Origin: Bacillota bacterium
GTDB lineage: Bacteria; Bacillota; Clostridia; Clostridiales; Clostridiaceae
DNA length: 26,801 nt
Direction of reading: 5' to 3'
Assembly (NCBI GenBank): GCA_023427705.1
Contig: JAEZAL010000047.1
Span: 1-26,801 of the forward strand
Of the stretch, positions 7,404-15,731 are shown piece by piece. The position numbers and the translations under genes are program-made. How positions within the stretch are numbered: position 1 is the first letter of the stretch; each line of letters opens with the position of its first letter. The notes below the pieces were generated by a model. The model searched no databases, was not told the DNA's origin, and saw only the letters and a program-made list of their open reading frames with translations.

Positions 7404-8513
7404 CTAGAATATAGTATTTTGTTCTTCTTTATCAAATATATGAATCTTATTAGGGTCAAATCCAAATTCTATTGGATCACCAATCTTATAATCGGCTGCT
7501 GCTCTTGACTTAATTATAAAGTTTGCTCCGTCCTTCTTAATATGGATATATGTTTCAGCTCCTAGGTTTTCCTTTAAGTCAACTTCTCCATTAAAACTAA
7601 CAACACCAGGTTTATTTAATTCATCTTTAGTATGATAAATATTTTCTGGTCTTACTCCAACTATTACTTCTATATTTTCAGCATTTTTTTCTTTTATAAA
7701 TCCAACCTTTTCAGCTGGGATTTCCATTAACTTATCAAATACTTTAACATATTGTTTTCCATTTTCAATTAAAGTTTGTCCATAAGTCATATTCATTTGT
7801 GGACTTCCAATAAATCCTGCAACAAATAAATTTGCTGGATGGTTATATATTTCATTAGGTGATGCAACCTGTTGGATAACTCCATCTTGCATAACTACAA
7901 TTCTAGTTCCTAAAGTCATAGCTTCAGTTTGGTCATGTGTAACATATATAAATGTTGTATTTAATTTATTATATAGTTTAGATATTTCTATTCTCATTTG
8001 AACTCTTAATTTAGCATCAAGATTTGATAAAGGTTCGTCCATTAAGAATACTTTTGGACTTCTAACTATAGCTCTTCCCATAGCAACTCTTTGTCTTTGC
8101 CCACCTGATAAAGCTTTTGGTTTTCTATCTAATAAATGTTCTATATCTAGAATTTTAGCTGCTTCTCTAACCTTTGTATCTATTTCAGCCTTTGGTAACT
8201 TTCTAAGTTTTAATCCAAATGCCATATTTTCATAAACAGTCATATGAGGATATAATGCATAGTTTTGGAAAACCATTGCTATATCTCTATCTTTAGGTGC
8301 AACATCATTAACTAATTTATCATCAATATATAATTCTCCACCTGATATTTCTTCTAATCCAGCAATCATTCTTAAAGTTGTTGACTTACCACATCCTGAT
8401 GGTCCAACGAAAACAATAAACTCCCTATCTTCAATATCTAAATTAAAATCTTTAACTGCTTGGAATCCATTGTCATATACCTTTTGAATACCTTTTAATT
8501 TTAAACCTGCCAT
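7404..8513 (-). CDS. MsmK/UgpC/MalK-type sugar ABC transporter ATPase
   Basis: A 369-residue ATP-binding subunit of carbohydrate ABC importers. The N-terminal ABC domain has Walker A GPSGCGKS (37-44), Q-loop VFQNYALYPHMT, signature LSGGQRQR (135-142), Walker B VFLMDEPLSNLDAKL (about 155-169) and H-loop VTHD with His193. A C-terminal OB-type regulatory domain (about 240-369) of the MalK kind includes GVRPENIY. The start at 8513 is chosen from GGAGGA eight bases upstream; a TTG at 8528 lies within the SD region. It follows the DUF6106 gene by 20 bases, hence is co-transcribed. No permease or binding protein is adjacent, so it probably energises several sugar importers encoded elsewhere, as known for MsmK in streptococci. 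Confidence 0.93.
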   Translation of the reverse strand: MAGLKLKGIQKVYDNGFQAVKDFNLDIEDREFIVFVGPSGCGKSTTLRMIAGLEEISGGELYIDDKLVNDVAPKDRDIAMVFQNYALYPHMTVYENMAFGLKLRKLPKAEIDTKVREAAKILDIEHLLDRKPKALSGGQRQRVAMGRAIVRSPKVFLMDEPLSNLDAKLRVQMRIEISKLYNKLNTTFIYVTHDQTEAMTLGTRIVVMQDGVIQQVASPNEIYNHPANLFVAGFIGSPQMNMTYGQTLIENGKQYVKVFDKLMEIPAEKVGFIKEKNAENIEVIVGVRPENIYHTKDELNKPGVVSFNGEVDLKENLGAETYIHIKKDGANFIIKSRAAADYKIGDPIEFGFDPNKIHIFDKEEQNTIF

Positions 8514-8533
8514 AATTCTCTCCTCCAATTATA

Positions 8534-9007
8534 TTAATAAAATACTAATGGGTTAACTCTTTTTATTAAATCTAATAATTTCTCGTCGGCTGCTAATTGA
8601 AATCCTATAACACCTTCAGAGGTTTTAACTATGTAAACCATAGACTTAATTCCAGACTCCTCTAAATATGCTTTTTTAACCTTAGTTTTGTTGCTTAATT
8701 TTTCTAAAGTTTTTACACTAGATATTTCTCTTATATTAAAGCTTCCTATTTCCTTTCTTTTGCTCTTATTCATAATCTTATATATTGAAAGTTCATTTCC
8801 AGTAAGCTCGTACTCATATTCCACTATTATCTTCCTAGATAATATAAAAATAATGACATACACTAATGCAAAAGCTATTGCACCTACTATGTTTAATATT
8901 GCTAAAAACAATACTGCTATTACTATAGATGCCTTTGATAAAATATTAAACCTCTTTTCTATCCCTTGATAGTCTTTTGTTTGAAACTGCTCATAAAAGC
9001 AATCCAT
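8534..9007 (-). CDS. DUF6106-like membrane protein
   Basis: A 157-residue protein with start motif MDCFYEQFQTKDYQG, resembling the DUF6106 family; I make this assignment from memory of the family start and am only moderately sure. A hydrophobic hairpin spans residues about 27-57 (SIVIAVLFLAIL, then GAIAFALVYVIIFIL), and the remaining 100 residues form a soluble alpha/beta domain with GFQLAADEKLLDLIKRV near the end. A near-perfect SD AAGGAGGTG lies five bases before the ATG. The promoter at 9050-9077 serves this gene and the downstream MsmK-type ATPase. The function is not known; the pairing with the ATPase is simply a shared transcript. Confidence 0.75.
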   Translation of the reverse strand: MDCFYEQFQTKDYQGIEKRFNILSKASIVIAVLFLAILNIVGAIAFALVYVIIFILSRKIIVEYEYELTGNELSIYKIMNKSKRKEIGSFNIREISSVKTLEKLSNKTKVKKAYLEESGIKSMVYIVKTSEGVIGFQLAADEKLLDLIKRVNPLVFY

Positions 9008-9049
9008 TCCTACACCTCCTTGTATCGTTTACAAAAAGCTTATGATTTA

Positions 9050-9077
9050 ATTATATTATGTTTCTGTTTTATTTCAA
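9050..9077 (-). promoter_or_regulatory. Promoter of the DUF6106-msmK operon
   Basis: On the minus strand TTGAAA (9077-9072), 16 bases, then TATAAT (9055-9050). This is a close match to a sigma-A promoter, about 43 bases before the start codon. Confidence 0.75.
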
Positions 9078-9150
9078 TTTTATTCATATTTTAGACTAAC
9101 TTTCCTAAATAATGACTAATAAAACTCGAAATATCTTGTGACTTTTTACA

Positions 9151-9192
9151 ATATATAAAAATAGTAAGGTTACCCTAAGGCAACCTTACTAT
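9151..9192 (-). terminator. Terminator of the HelD-like helicase gene
   Basis: ATAGTAAGGTT (9161-9171) pairs exactly with AACCTTACTAT (9182-9192). On the minus strand it is followed by TTTTTATAT. The stop codon of the helicase gene abuts the stem. Confidence 0.9.
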
Positions 9193-11291
9193 TATCTTAT
9201 TTTTATTACTGATAATCTATGCAAAGCTCTTGTACTCATTATATAATTAATTAAATTATCAGTCTTTTCATCAAAATCAACCATTATTACAGCATCAAAT
9301 TCTAATCCCTTAGCATAATAAGAAGGAACTAATACCTTACCCCCTCTATAAACTATATCAGAATTATTGAATGCTAAAATATTTGTGCGTTTTTTTAGTT
9401 CAGGTGAAATACTATTTAATTCTTCTTTATCCTTAGTTATAACAGCTACATTTTCATATTTTTCTTCTTGATAATCCTCTAAAAGATTAACTATTACTTC
9501 TATTAAATCTTCAATATCACCCTTAGGAACAGTAGTTTCTAACACGTCAAATTCTCCTTTTCTAACAAAAGGTACTACTGTATTTGCATTTAAGAATTTA
9601 TTAGCATATTCCATAATTTGATAAGTAGATCTATAACTTTTATTTAGCTCATATAAATTGAAGAATCCACCAAAAATCTCTTTTAATCTTAGCATAGCTG
9701 GTATTTCTTCTGCCTTAATTAATCTTTGATTAGCATCACCTACTACTGTATAACTTCTGCATCCTGTTAGTTCTTTAAGAACTATAAATTGAAGCATATT
9801 ATAATCTTGAGCTTCATCTATAACTATGTGCTTAATTTCATAATTTGCTTTTTTACCTTCTAATTTTATCATTAAATATAGAATTCCAGCTAAATCTAAA
9901 TATGAAAGAGTTTCAATATTAGCAAATTCCTTATATATATTTACTATATTTTCATTATCAATCCAAGCTTCTATTTCAGCTTTAGATTTCATAACTTCTC
10001 TAACTACATCTCTTATAGCAATTCTTCTTCTAAACTCTATATTATTTTCTTCTATTACTAATTCATCAGCTGATAATTTTGCTATCTCATCTTGAGCATT
10101 TTTATTAATTTCTCTAACTTTTTCATCTCTCTTATCTTTTATTTTAGAAAATAATATTCTCTTTATTTTTTGACTTCTTCTAAATATAGGCATATATTTA
10201 TAGTGTTTTTCAAATAACTCAATAATCTCATCAACTGAAACTATTTCTTCATTTAAAAATACAACATCCTCAATATTGAAATATCCTTCTTCTATTTCAT
10301 TTATTTTTTTGTCTAATAATTCAATATATTCTTTAGAAGATTTATATTTAATTTCATTTATTACTTCCTCGTTACCTCTTAAAACCTCTTCTAGATAAGA
10401 AGTTATATCTTCAACATGTTCATTAAGACCTATTTCTTTATATGCAAATGATAAGAAAGTTTCATTTTTAACTGCTGTTTCACCTAAGTTAGGTAAAACT
10501 TCTGATATATAATCCATAAATATATCATTCGGTCCAAGAATTAATACTTTATCAGTTAGCTGTTGTCTATAGTTATATAAAAGATATGCAACTCTATGAA
10601 GTGCTATTGTAGTTTTACCAGATCCAGCAACTCCATTAACTACAACAACTTTATTCCTATCAGCTCTAATTATTTCATCTTGTTCTTTTTGTATTGTATT
10701 TACTATATCCTTAAGTTTTTCTCCTGAATTTGAAGATAAAACCATTTGTAGAATTTCATCTTGTATATTTATATCAGAATCAAAATACCCTTCTAACTTA
10801 GCCTTTTTTACGATAAGTTGCCTTCTTGATAATATATCTACGGGTATTTCGCCTTGTGGGCTTGTATAGCTTGTTTTACCTAACATCCCTTTATAAAATA
10901 GTGATGCAACTGGTGCTCTCCAATCTACAATTACAGGTTCATAACTTCCTTCTGGAGTTAATCCATATCTTCCAATATATAATTCTTCATTAAAACCATC
11001 ATCAACAAAGTTAATTTTCCCGAAGTAAGGAGATTCCTTTAACTTAACAAATTCTGATAACTTTCTATCAATAGCCTTATAACTTTCTTCCTTTATATAT
11101 CTTTCATGATCAAAGTATTCTATTAGTTTATCTTCATCATCTCTATATTCCTCAATATACTTTTTTCTATAATCAAGTATATACTCAGAAATAGCCTTTC
11201 TTTTTTCTATATAATTTAAAGTCTCATCATTAAGGATGCTTAACGTTTTTTTTAGATTTTCCTCTTCTTTTAAGAATTCAATTTTATCCAA
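9192..11291 (-). CDS. helD: HelD-like UvrD/Rep-superfamily helicase (RNA polymerase-associated)
   Basis: A protein of about 699 residues. An N-terminal coiled-coil segment (EEENLKKTLSILNDE to LSEFVKL) precedes a superfamily 1 motor: Walker A GVAGSGKTT (about 220-228), Walker B HIVIDEAQD, SYRSTYQI, GLEFDAVIMVDFD and STRALHR. The module YGLTPEGSYEPVIVDWRAP before the motor is typical of HelD, which in Bacillus and mycobacteria removes RNA polymerase from stalled or idle complexes using ATP. The TTG at 11291 is favoured because AAGGGGG lies eight bases upstream; the ATG at 11297 would be only two bases from it. It has its own promoter (11377-11405) and a hairpin leader. It follows ftsH but is probably a separate unit. 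Family assignment is solid; polymerase binding is inferred from the family. Confidence 0.9.
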   Translation of the reverse strand: MDKIEFLKEEENLKKTLSILNDETLNYIEKRKAISEYILDYRKKYIEEYRDDEDKLIEYFDHERYIKEESYKAIDRKLSEFVKLKESPYFGKINFVDDGFNEELYIGRYGLTPEGSYEPVIVDWRAPVASLFYKGMLGKTSYTSPQGEIPVDILSRRQLIVKKAKLEGYFDSDINIQDEILQMVLSSNSGEKLKDIVNTIQKEQDEIIRADRNKVVVVNGVAGSGKTTIALHRVAYLLYNYRQQLTDKVLILGPNDIFMDYISEVLPNLGETAVKNETFLSFAYKEIGLNEHVEDITSYLEEVLRGNEEVINEIKYKSSKEYIELLDKKINEIEEGYFNIEDVVFLNEEIVSVDEIIELFEKHYKYMPIFRRSQKIKRILFSKIKDKRDEKVREINKNAQDEIAKLSADELVIEENNIEFRRRIAIRDVVREVMKSKAEIEAWIDNENIVNIYKEFANIETLSYLDLAGILYLMIKLEGKKANYEIKHIVIDEAQDYNMLQFIVLKELTGCRSYTVVGDANQRLIKAEEIPAMLRLKEIFGGFFNLYELNKSYRSTYQIMEYANKFLNANTVVPFVRKGEFDVLETTVPKGDIEDLIEVIVNLLEDYQEEKYENVAVITKDKEELNSISPELKKRTNILAFNNSDIVYRGGKVLVPSYYAKGLEFDAVIMVDFDEKTDNLINYIMSTRALHRLSVIKIR

Positions 11292-11318
11292 GAGCATTTC
11301 CCCCTTTGATTTTTTACT

Positions 11319-11356
11319 AAGAAAGAGTGTAACAAAAAATTTGTACACTCTTTCTT
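11319..11356 (-). promoter_or_regulatory. Large hairpin in the helD leader
   Basis: AAGAAAGAGTGTA (11319-11331) pairs exactly with TACACTCTTTCTT (11344-11356); allowing one bulge the stem continues into ACAAA/TTTGT. On the minus strand it lies inside the predicted helD leader, 15 bases before the SD. It is not followed by a U tract in that direction, so it does not look like a plain terminator for ftsH. Confidence 0.65.
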
Positions 11357-11376
11357 TAAATTACCCAACTTTTATT

Positions 11377-11405
11377 ATTTTAAACTTCAGTCAATTTTAA
11401 ATCAA
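11377..11405 (-). promoter_or_regulatory. Probable helD promoter
   Basis: On the minus strand TTGATT (11405-11400), 17 bases, TAAAAT (11382-11377). It lies between the ftsH stop and helD, and would give a leader of about 75-80 bases that contains the hairpin at 11319-11356. Confidence 0.6.
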
Positions 11406-11427
11406 CTTCATTTTAATATTATTTTTA

Positions 11428-13359
11428 TTAGATAACTTCAATATTCTCATCTAATAAAACATCATTTTTAGCTTTATTAGCTTCCTTATCCTTATCTTTC
11501 TTTTCTTTCTTTGCTTTAAGTTCAGGATACTTTTCATATACAAATTCCATAAACTCATCTCCAAAAATAGTTTCTTTTTCTAATAGATACTCTGAAATCT
11601 TATCTAATAAATCTCTATTTTCATTTAAAATTTTTCTAGTATTTTGGTGACAAGTCCTAATAATATTTAATACTTCTTGATCTACTAAAGTAGATGTTTC
11701 TTCACTACATTCCCTAACAGCTCTTCCATCTAAATATCTATTTTGAAGAGATTCTAAAGCCATCATATCAAATTTATCAGTCATACCATAAATAGTTACC
11801 ATACTTCTTGCAGTTTTAGTAGCTCTTTCTATATCATTAGATGCTCCAGTTGAAACTAAATTAAATACTTCTTCTTCTGCAGATCTTCCACCTAACATAA
11901 CCATAATTTGATTAGTAAGTTCTTCTTTAGAAACAAGATATTTTTCTTCTTCTGGTAATTGCATAGTATATCCTAATGCTCCCATAGTTCTTGGAACTAT
12001 AGTAATCTTATGTACTGGATCAGAATTTTCTAAAAGAGCTGCAACTAAAGCGTGCCCTACTTCATGGAAGGCAACTACTCTCTTTTCCATAGGAGAAAGA
12101 ATTCTATCTTTCTTTTCTTTACCAGCAATAATAACTTCCACTGCTTCTCTTAAATCTTCTTGCAATACATATTCTCTTCCATGTTTAACTGCACTTAAAG
12201 CAGCTTCATTTACTATATTAGCTAAATCTGCTCCTACAGCTCCTGGAGTACTTTTTGCAATTTCTTCTAAATCTACATCATCACCAAGCTTAACACCTTT
12301 AGAATGAACTTTTAAAATATCTATTCTTCCCTTAACATCAGGTCTATCAACTATAACTCTTCTATCAAATCTTCCTGGTCTTAATAATGCTTTATCTAAT
12401 ATTTCTGGTCTATTTGTTGCAGCTAAAACTACTATTGCCTTAGTTGAATCAAATCCATCCATCTGTGTTAATAATTGATTTAAAGTTTGCTCTCTTTCAT
12501 CATTAGTTTGAAGTTGAGAATCTCTACTCTTACCAATGGAATCTACTTCATCTATGAATATTATACAAGGAGCATTCTTTTCTGCTTCTTGGAATAAATC
12601 CCTAACCTTTGCAGCTCCCATTCCAGCAAACATCTCAACGAAATTGGAACCAGAAATTGATAAAAACGGTACATTTGCTTCACCAGCAACTGCTTTGGCA
12701 AGTAATGTTTTTCCTGTTCCTGGTGGCCCAACTAAAAGTGCACCTTTAGGTAATTTAGCCCCAATATCTGTATATTTTGAAGCATTATTTAAGTAATCTA
12801 TTATTTCTTTTAATGATTCTTTTGCTTCATCTTGGCCTGCTACATCATCAAAAGTTACTTTTATATCATTTTCTTTGTAGACCTTAGCATTACTTTTACC
12901 TAATCCCATCATAGGTCCTGCACCCATTCGTTTTCCTATTCTTCCTGCTAAGAATCTAAAAACACCAAAAAGTATTATAGGCATAATAACCCAACTAAAT
13001 ATAAAATCAGCTAAGAAATTATTTTGCATAGGCTCTGCCATATACTCTACTCCAGATTCATTTAATATATTAACTAAATTTGGATCTTCTATATTCCCAG
13101 TATATAATACTTTTCTTTTTGAGCTTCCTTCTGCATTTTCCTTAGGTAAAATTTTTATTTCGTTTGATGAAATAACAACACTTTCTACTTGTTTATTCTC
13201 TAACATATTTAAAAATTTATTATAAGTAATTTGTTCTGTAGTCATAAAATTTTTGGCTACTGTAAATCCATATAAGAATAAAAATGCTAAAATCGCATAT
13301 ATTATTGTATTTTTCTTATTATTATTGTTCTTGTTTTCTTCAGTATTCTTATTATCCAT
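11428..13359 (-). CDS. ftsH: ATP-dependent zinc metalloprotease FtsH
   Basis: A 643-residue membrane-bound AAA+ protease that degrades misfolded membrane proteins and selected regulators as a hexamer. Two membrane spans (about 17-36 and 116-138) flank an extracytoplasmic domain. The AAA+ domain has Walker A GPPGTGKT (211-218), Walker B CIIFIDEVD (265-273) and arginine fingers in ALLRPGRFDRR. The zinc motif is HEVGH (432-436), where many FtsH proteins have HEAGH, and the pore loop reads EMFAGMGAAKVRDLF rather than the usual EMFVGVGASRVRDLF. These differences suggest a clostridial paralogue rather than the canonical copy; this is inference. The tail is lysine- and glutamate-rich. It lies 19 bases after lepB in one operon with DUF3006. 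The SD is AAAGGA. Confidence 0.95.
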   Translation of the reverse strand: MDNKNTEENKNNNNKKNTIIYAILAFLFLYGFTVAKNFMTTEQITYNKFLNMLENKQVESVVISSNEIKILPKENAEGSSKRKVLYTGNIEDPNLVNILNESGVEYMAEPMQNNFLADFIFSWVIMPIILFGVFRFLAGRIGKRMGAGPMMGLGKSNAKVYKENDIKVTFDDVAGQDEAKESLKEIIDYLNNASKYTDIGAKLPKGALLVGPPGTGKTLLAKAVAGEANVPFLSISGSNFVEMFAGMGAAKVRDLFQEAEKNAPCIIFIDEVDSIGKSRDSQLQTNDEREQTLNQLLTQMDGFDSTKAIVVLAATNRPEILDKALLRPGRFDRRVIVDRPDVKGRIDILKVHSKGVKLGDDVDLEEIAKSTPGAVGADLANIVNEAALSAVKHGREYVLQEDLREAVEVIIAGKEKKDRILSPMEKRVVAFHEVGHALVAALLENSDPVHKITIVPRTMGALGYTMQLPEEEKYLVSKEELTNQIMVMLGGRSAEEEVFNLVSTGASNDIERATKTARSMVTIYGMTDKFDMMALESLQNRYLDGRAVRECSEETSTLVDQEVLNIIRTCHQNTRKILNENRDLLDKISEYLLEKETIFGDEFMEFVYEKYPELKAKKEKKDKDKEANKAKNDVLLDENIEVI

Positions 13360-13378
13360 ATCTTTTCCTTTCTAAAAA

Positions 13379-13927
13379 TTATTTTATTTTCCCTATTTCA
13401 TTTAATGGATATACCTTAATTTGAGCTTTGCCAGTAATATCTTCCCCATCAATATAAGGGTTAATCCAATATCTTGAATCTTTTGAATATAATCTATTAT
13501 CCCCTAAGAAGAAATACTTTCCTTCTGGAACTTCATAGACTCCATTATAATTATCTTGTGCACCTATATAATCTTCTTGTAATACTTCTCCATTAACAGA
13601 AACAACACCATTTTCTATTTCAATTTTATCACCAGGTAATCCAATTAATCTTTTGATTAAGTCTTCCTGAAGTTCTTCTGAATAGAAAACTATTATATCT
13701 CCTCTTTCTAATCTATCTAAATTATAAATCCTTGTTACAAATAATCTATCACCAACATTTAGAGTAGGTACCATAGACTCTGATGGAATTAATACTTTAA
13801 ATAATACAAATTTATTTATAAGAAAAGCAATAATAAAGGCTGAAATTATTGGGATTCCCCACTCATAAATGAAATTTTTTATTGAATTTTTTCCTTTTCC
13901 ACTATTCTCAATATTATTTTCTGTCAT
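13379..13927 (-). CDS. lepB: Type I signal peptidase
   Basis: A 182-residue membrane-anchored serine protease that removes signal peptides from exported proteins. One N-terminal membrane span (WGIPIISAFIIAFLINKFV) is followed by the catalytic Ser in PSESMVPTL (Ser51 with the start used here) and the catalytic Lys in IKRLIGLPGD (Lys92). Further family boxes are NVGDRLFVTRI, RGDIIVF and the C-terminal FFLGDNRLYSKDSR. The start at 13927 forms ATGA with the stop of the DUF3006 gene, which suggests translational coupling; an alternative ATG at 13936 would add three residues but has a poor SD distance. The operon order DUF3006-lepB-ftsH couples export processing with membrane quality control. Signal-bearing proteins in this window (SOD, solute-binding protein) are plausible clients. 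Confidence 0.95.
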   Translation of the reverse strand: MTENNIENSGKGKNSIKNFIYEWGIPIISAFIIAFLINKFVLFKVLIPSESMVPTLNVGDRLFVTRIYNLDRLERGDIIVFYSEELQEDLIKRLIGLPGDKIEIENGVVSVNGEVLQEDYIGAQDNYNGVYEVPEGKYFFLGDNRLYSKDSRYWINPYIDGEDITGKAQIKVYPLNEIGKIK

Positions 13928-14148
13928 TCTTCCCATAATCCTTTCATTAATTTATCTATTTCTTCTTTCCTTAGCTTTGTAGCTTCTTTATCTATATAAT
14001 AAAGGTTTTCCTTTTTGTAAAGTATATCTCCCTCTTTTGCTTCTCCAACTATAAGATTATTTTCAACATTAAATATATTTCCCTCAAAACCTTCTAATAT
14101 CACATAGTTTCCTTCTATTCTGTCAACTATATATTCCTTATTCACCAT
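13924..14148 (-). CDS. DUF3006 domain protein
   Basis: A 74-residue protein that matches the DUF3006 pattern: IVDRIEGNYVILEGFEG at the start, the EGDILY turn in the middle, and the C-terminal helix YYIDKEATKLRKEEIDKLM. The family is small, cytoplasmic and probably a beta-barrel with a helical tail; its function is not established. AAAGG lies eight bases before the ATG. The stop overlaps the lepB start, so it is the first gene of the lepB-ftsH operon, driven by the extended -10 at 14203-14195. The close coupling to lepB hints at a role at the membrane or in export, but nothing in the sequence proves this. Confidence 0.88.
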   Translation of the reverse strand: MVNKEYIVDRIEGNYVILEGFEGNIFNVENNLIVGEAKEGDILYKKENLYYIDKEATKLRKEEIDKLMKGLWEE

Positions 14149-14194
14149 AGATATTACCTTTGTTCACCTCACTCTATACTTTATATTATATTTT

Positions 14195-14203
14195 AGTATA
14201 TCA
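14195..14203 (-). promoter_or_regulatory. Extended -10 promoter of the DUF3006-lepB-ftsH operon
   Basis: On the minus strand TGATATACT (14203-14195) fits the extended -10 pattern, 47 bases before the first start codon. No good -35 is visible. Confidence 0.55.
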
Positions 14204-14237
14204 TATTATTATAATTTTAAATAGCATACCATTTACA

Positions 14238-14293
14238 AAAATAGGAGCCGTATAAAATCCTTCATTTAAGAAACGATTATTATATATAGCTCC
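14238..14293 (-). terminator. Possible lysA terminator
   Basis: On the minus strand GGAGC (14293-14289) can pair with GCTCC (14248-14244) around a long AT-rich loop, and TATTTTTG follows. The U tract is good but the stem has a large loop, so this is a weak to moderate call. Confidence 0.45.
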
Positions 14294-14304
14294 ACTTAAT
14301 AATA

Positions 14305-15597
14305 TTATAATTCTTCTTTAATTAAATCTTTGTAACTTTGTCTCTTTACAACTACTCTTGCTTCACCATTTCTTACAAAAACTACTGCTGGCCTAGTAAT
14401 TTTATTATATACACTTGCCATTGAAAATCCATAAGCTCCAGTAGATAGTATAGCTAATGTATCTCCACTTTCAGCTTTTTGAATATCTATATCTTGTATT
14501 AATATATCTCCTGACTCGCAGCATTTTCCTGCTATCGTAACCTTATCATCCATTGCATCTAAAGCCTTATTAGCTATTAATGCCTCATATTTTGCTCCGT
14601 ATAAAGCTGGTCTAATATTATCTGTCATACCTCCATCTACTGATAAATATTTTCTGATATTTGGTATTTCTTTTATATTACCTACTGTATATAATGTAGT
14701 CCCAGCATTTGCAACTATTGATCTTCCTGGCTCTATAGTTAATATAGGTTTCTTAATTTCTAAATCATTACAAATTTTCTCTACGCTATCTAATATAGCT
14801 TTACAATATTCATCTATTTCTTTTGGGCTATCTCCTTCAGAATAATATATTCCAAACCCTCCACCCAAGTCTAATTCCTCTATATAATGACCAGTTTCTT
14901 GTTTAATATCATAAACATATTTTATCATCACTTCAACCGCATCTTTAAATGGTTCTGTTTCAAATATTTGTGATCCTATATGACAATGAAGTCCAACTAA
15001 ATTTATATTATCTAAATCTAATGCCTTCTTTACAGCATCCATAATTATATTTCCTACAGGTGAGAATCCAAACTTAGAATCTATTTGACCTGTCTTTATA
15101 TAGTCATGGGTATGGGCTTCTATTCCAGGTGTTAATCTTAAATAGATATCTTGTTTTTTATTATAAATTTCCGCAATTTCATTTATTTTAATTATCTCTT
15201 GAAGATTATCTACAATAAATCTACCTACACCTAACTTAATTCCAAGCTCTATTTCATCTAAGGTTTTGTTATTTCCATGAAAATATATTTTATTCATTGG
15301 AAATCCTGCTTTATATGCAGTATATAGCTCTCCACCAGAAACTACATCTAAATACAAACCTTCATTATTAATTAACTTACACATTTCCATTGTTAAAAAT
15401 GCTTTTCCAGCAAAAGCTATTCTATTATTTTCTTCTTTTACTTTAAATGCATTTACATAGCCCCTACACTTATCCAATAAAAGTTGTTCATCCATTACGT
15501 AAAGTGGTGTACCATATTCTTTAGCTAAATCACTGGCTTTTATTCCTCCAATGACTAGATCATTTCCTATTATTTCACTTGCCCCAAATAACCTCAT
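14305..15597 (-). CDS. lysA: Diaminopimelate decarboxylase
   Basis: A 430-residue PLP enzyme of the alanine-racemase-fold decarboxylases that converts meso-diaminopimelate to L-lysine, the last step of lysine synthesis. The PLP lysine is Lys65 in AFAGKAFLTMEM. HCHIGSQI, LDLGGGFGIYY and EPGRSIVANAG form the barrel's cofactor pocket, and CCESGDIL with GAYGFSMASVYN forms the second-domain active site. The length is normal. GGAGG lies four to five bases before the ATG. It stands alone, without other lysine genes, downstream of a hairpin at 15630-15666 and a possible -10 TATAAT at 15683-15678. The leader is too short and lacks the pattern expected for a lysine riboswitch. Confidence 0.96.
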   Translation of the reverse strand: MRLFGASEIIGNDLVIGGIKASDLAKEYGTPLYVMDEQLLLDKCRGYVNAFKVKEENNRIAFAGKAFLTMEMCKLINNEGLYLDVVSGGELYTAYKAGFPMNKIYFHGNNKTLDEIELGIKLGVGRFIVDNLQEIIKINEIAEIYNKKQDIYLRLTPGIEAHTHDYIKTGQIDSKFGFSPVGNIIMDAVKKALDLDNINLVGLHCHIGSQIFETEPFKDAVEVMIKYVYDIKQETGHYIEELDLGGGFGIYYSEGDSPKEIDEYCKAILDSVEKICNDLEIKKPILTIEPGRSIVANAGTTLYTVGNIKEIPNIRKYLSVDGGMTDNIRPALYGAKYEALIANKALDAMDDKVTIAGKCCESGDILIQDIDIQKAESGDTLAILSTGAYGFSMASVYNKITRPAVVFVRNGEARVVVKRQSYKDLIKEEL

Positions 15598-15629
15598 ATA
15601 TTACCTCCAATATACTTTATAGATATTAT

Positions 15630-15665
15630 GATAAAGCCACCATGGTTAACCACAGTGGCTTTGTC
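15630..15665 (-). promoter_or_regulatory. Hairpin between the TIM-barrel gene and lysA
   Basis: GATAAAGCCAC and GTGGCTTTGTC form the outer stem, continued by TGGTT/AACCA after a two-base mismatch. The tail on the minus strand is TTTATCATAAT, only weakly U-rich. It could end the upstream transcript or lie in the lysA leader if the TATAAT at 15683-15678 is the lysA -10. Confidence 0.5.
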
Positions 15666-15731
15666 ATTCTATTTATTATTATACACTTTTTTTAATAATT
15701 ATTCTATATTTAAGCAAATAATTTATACTTT

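Noticed and set aside
12536..12796. 86-codon frame opposite ftsH
   Set aside because: Antisense of the conserved AAA+ core (Walker motifs); no SD or promoter.
15598..15731. Lysine riboswitch (L-box) upstream of lysA
   Set aside because: Only 134 bases separate the genes and a single hairpin is visible; the multi-helix core of the L-box is not there.
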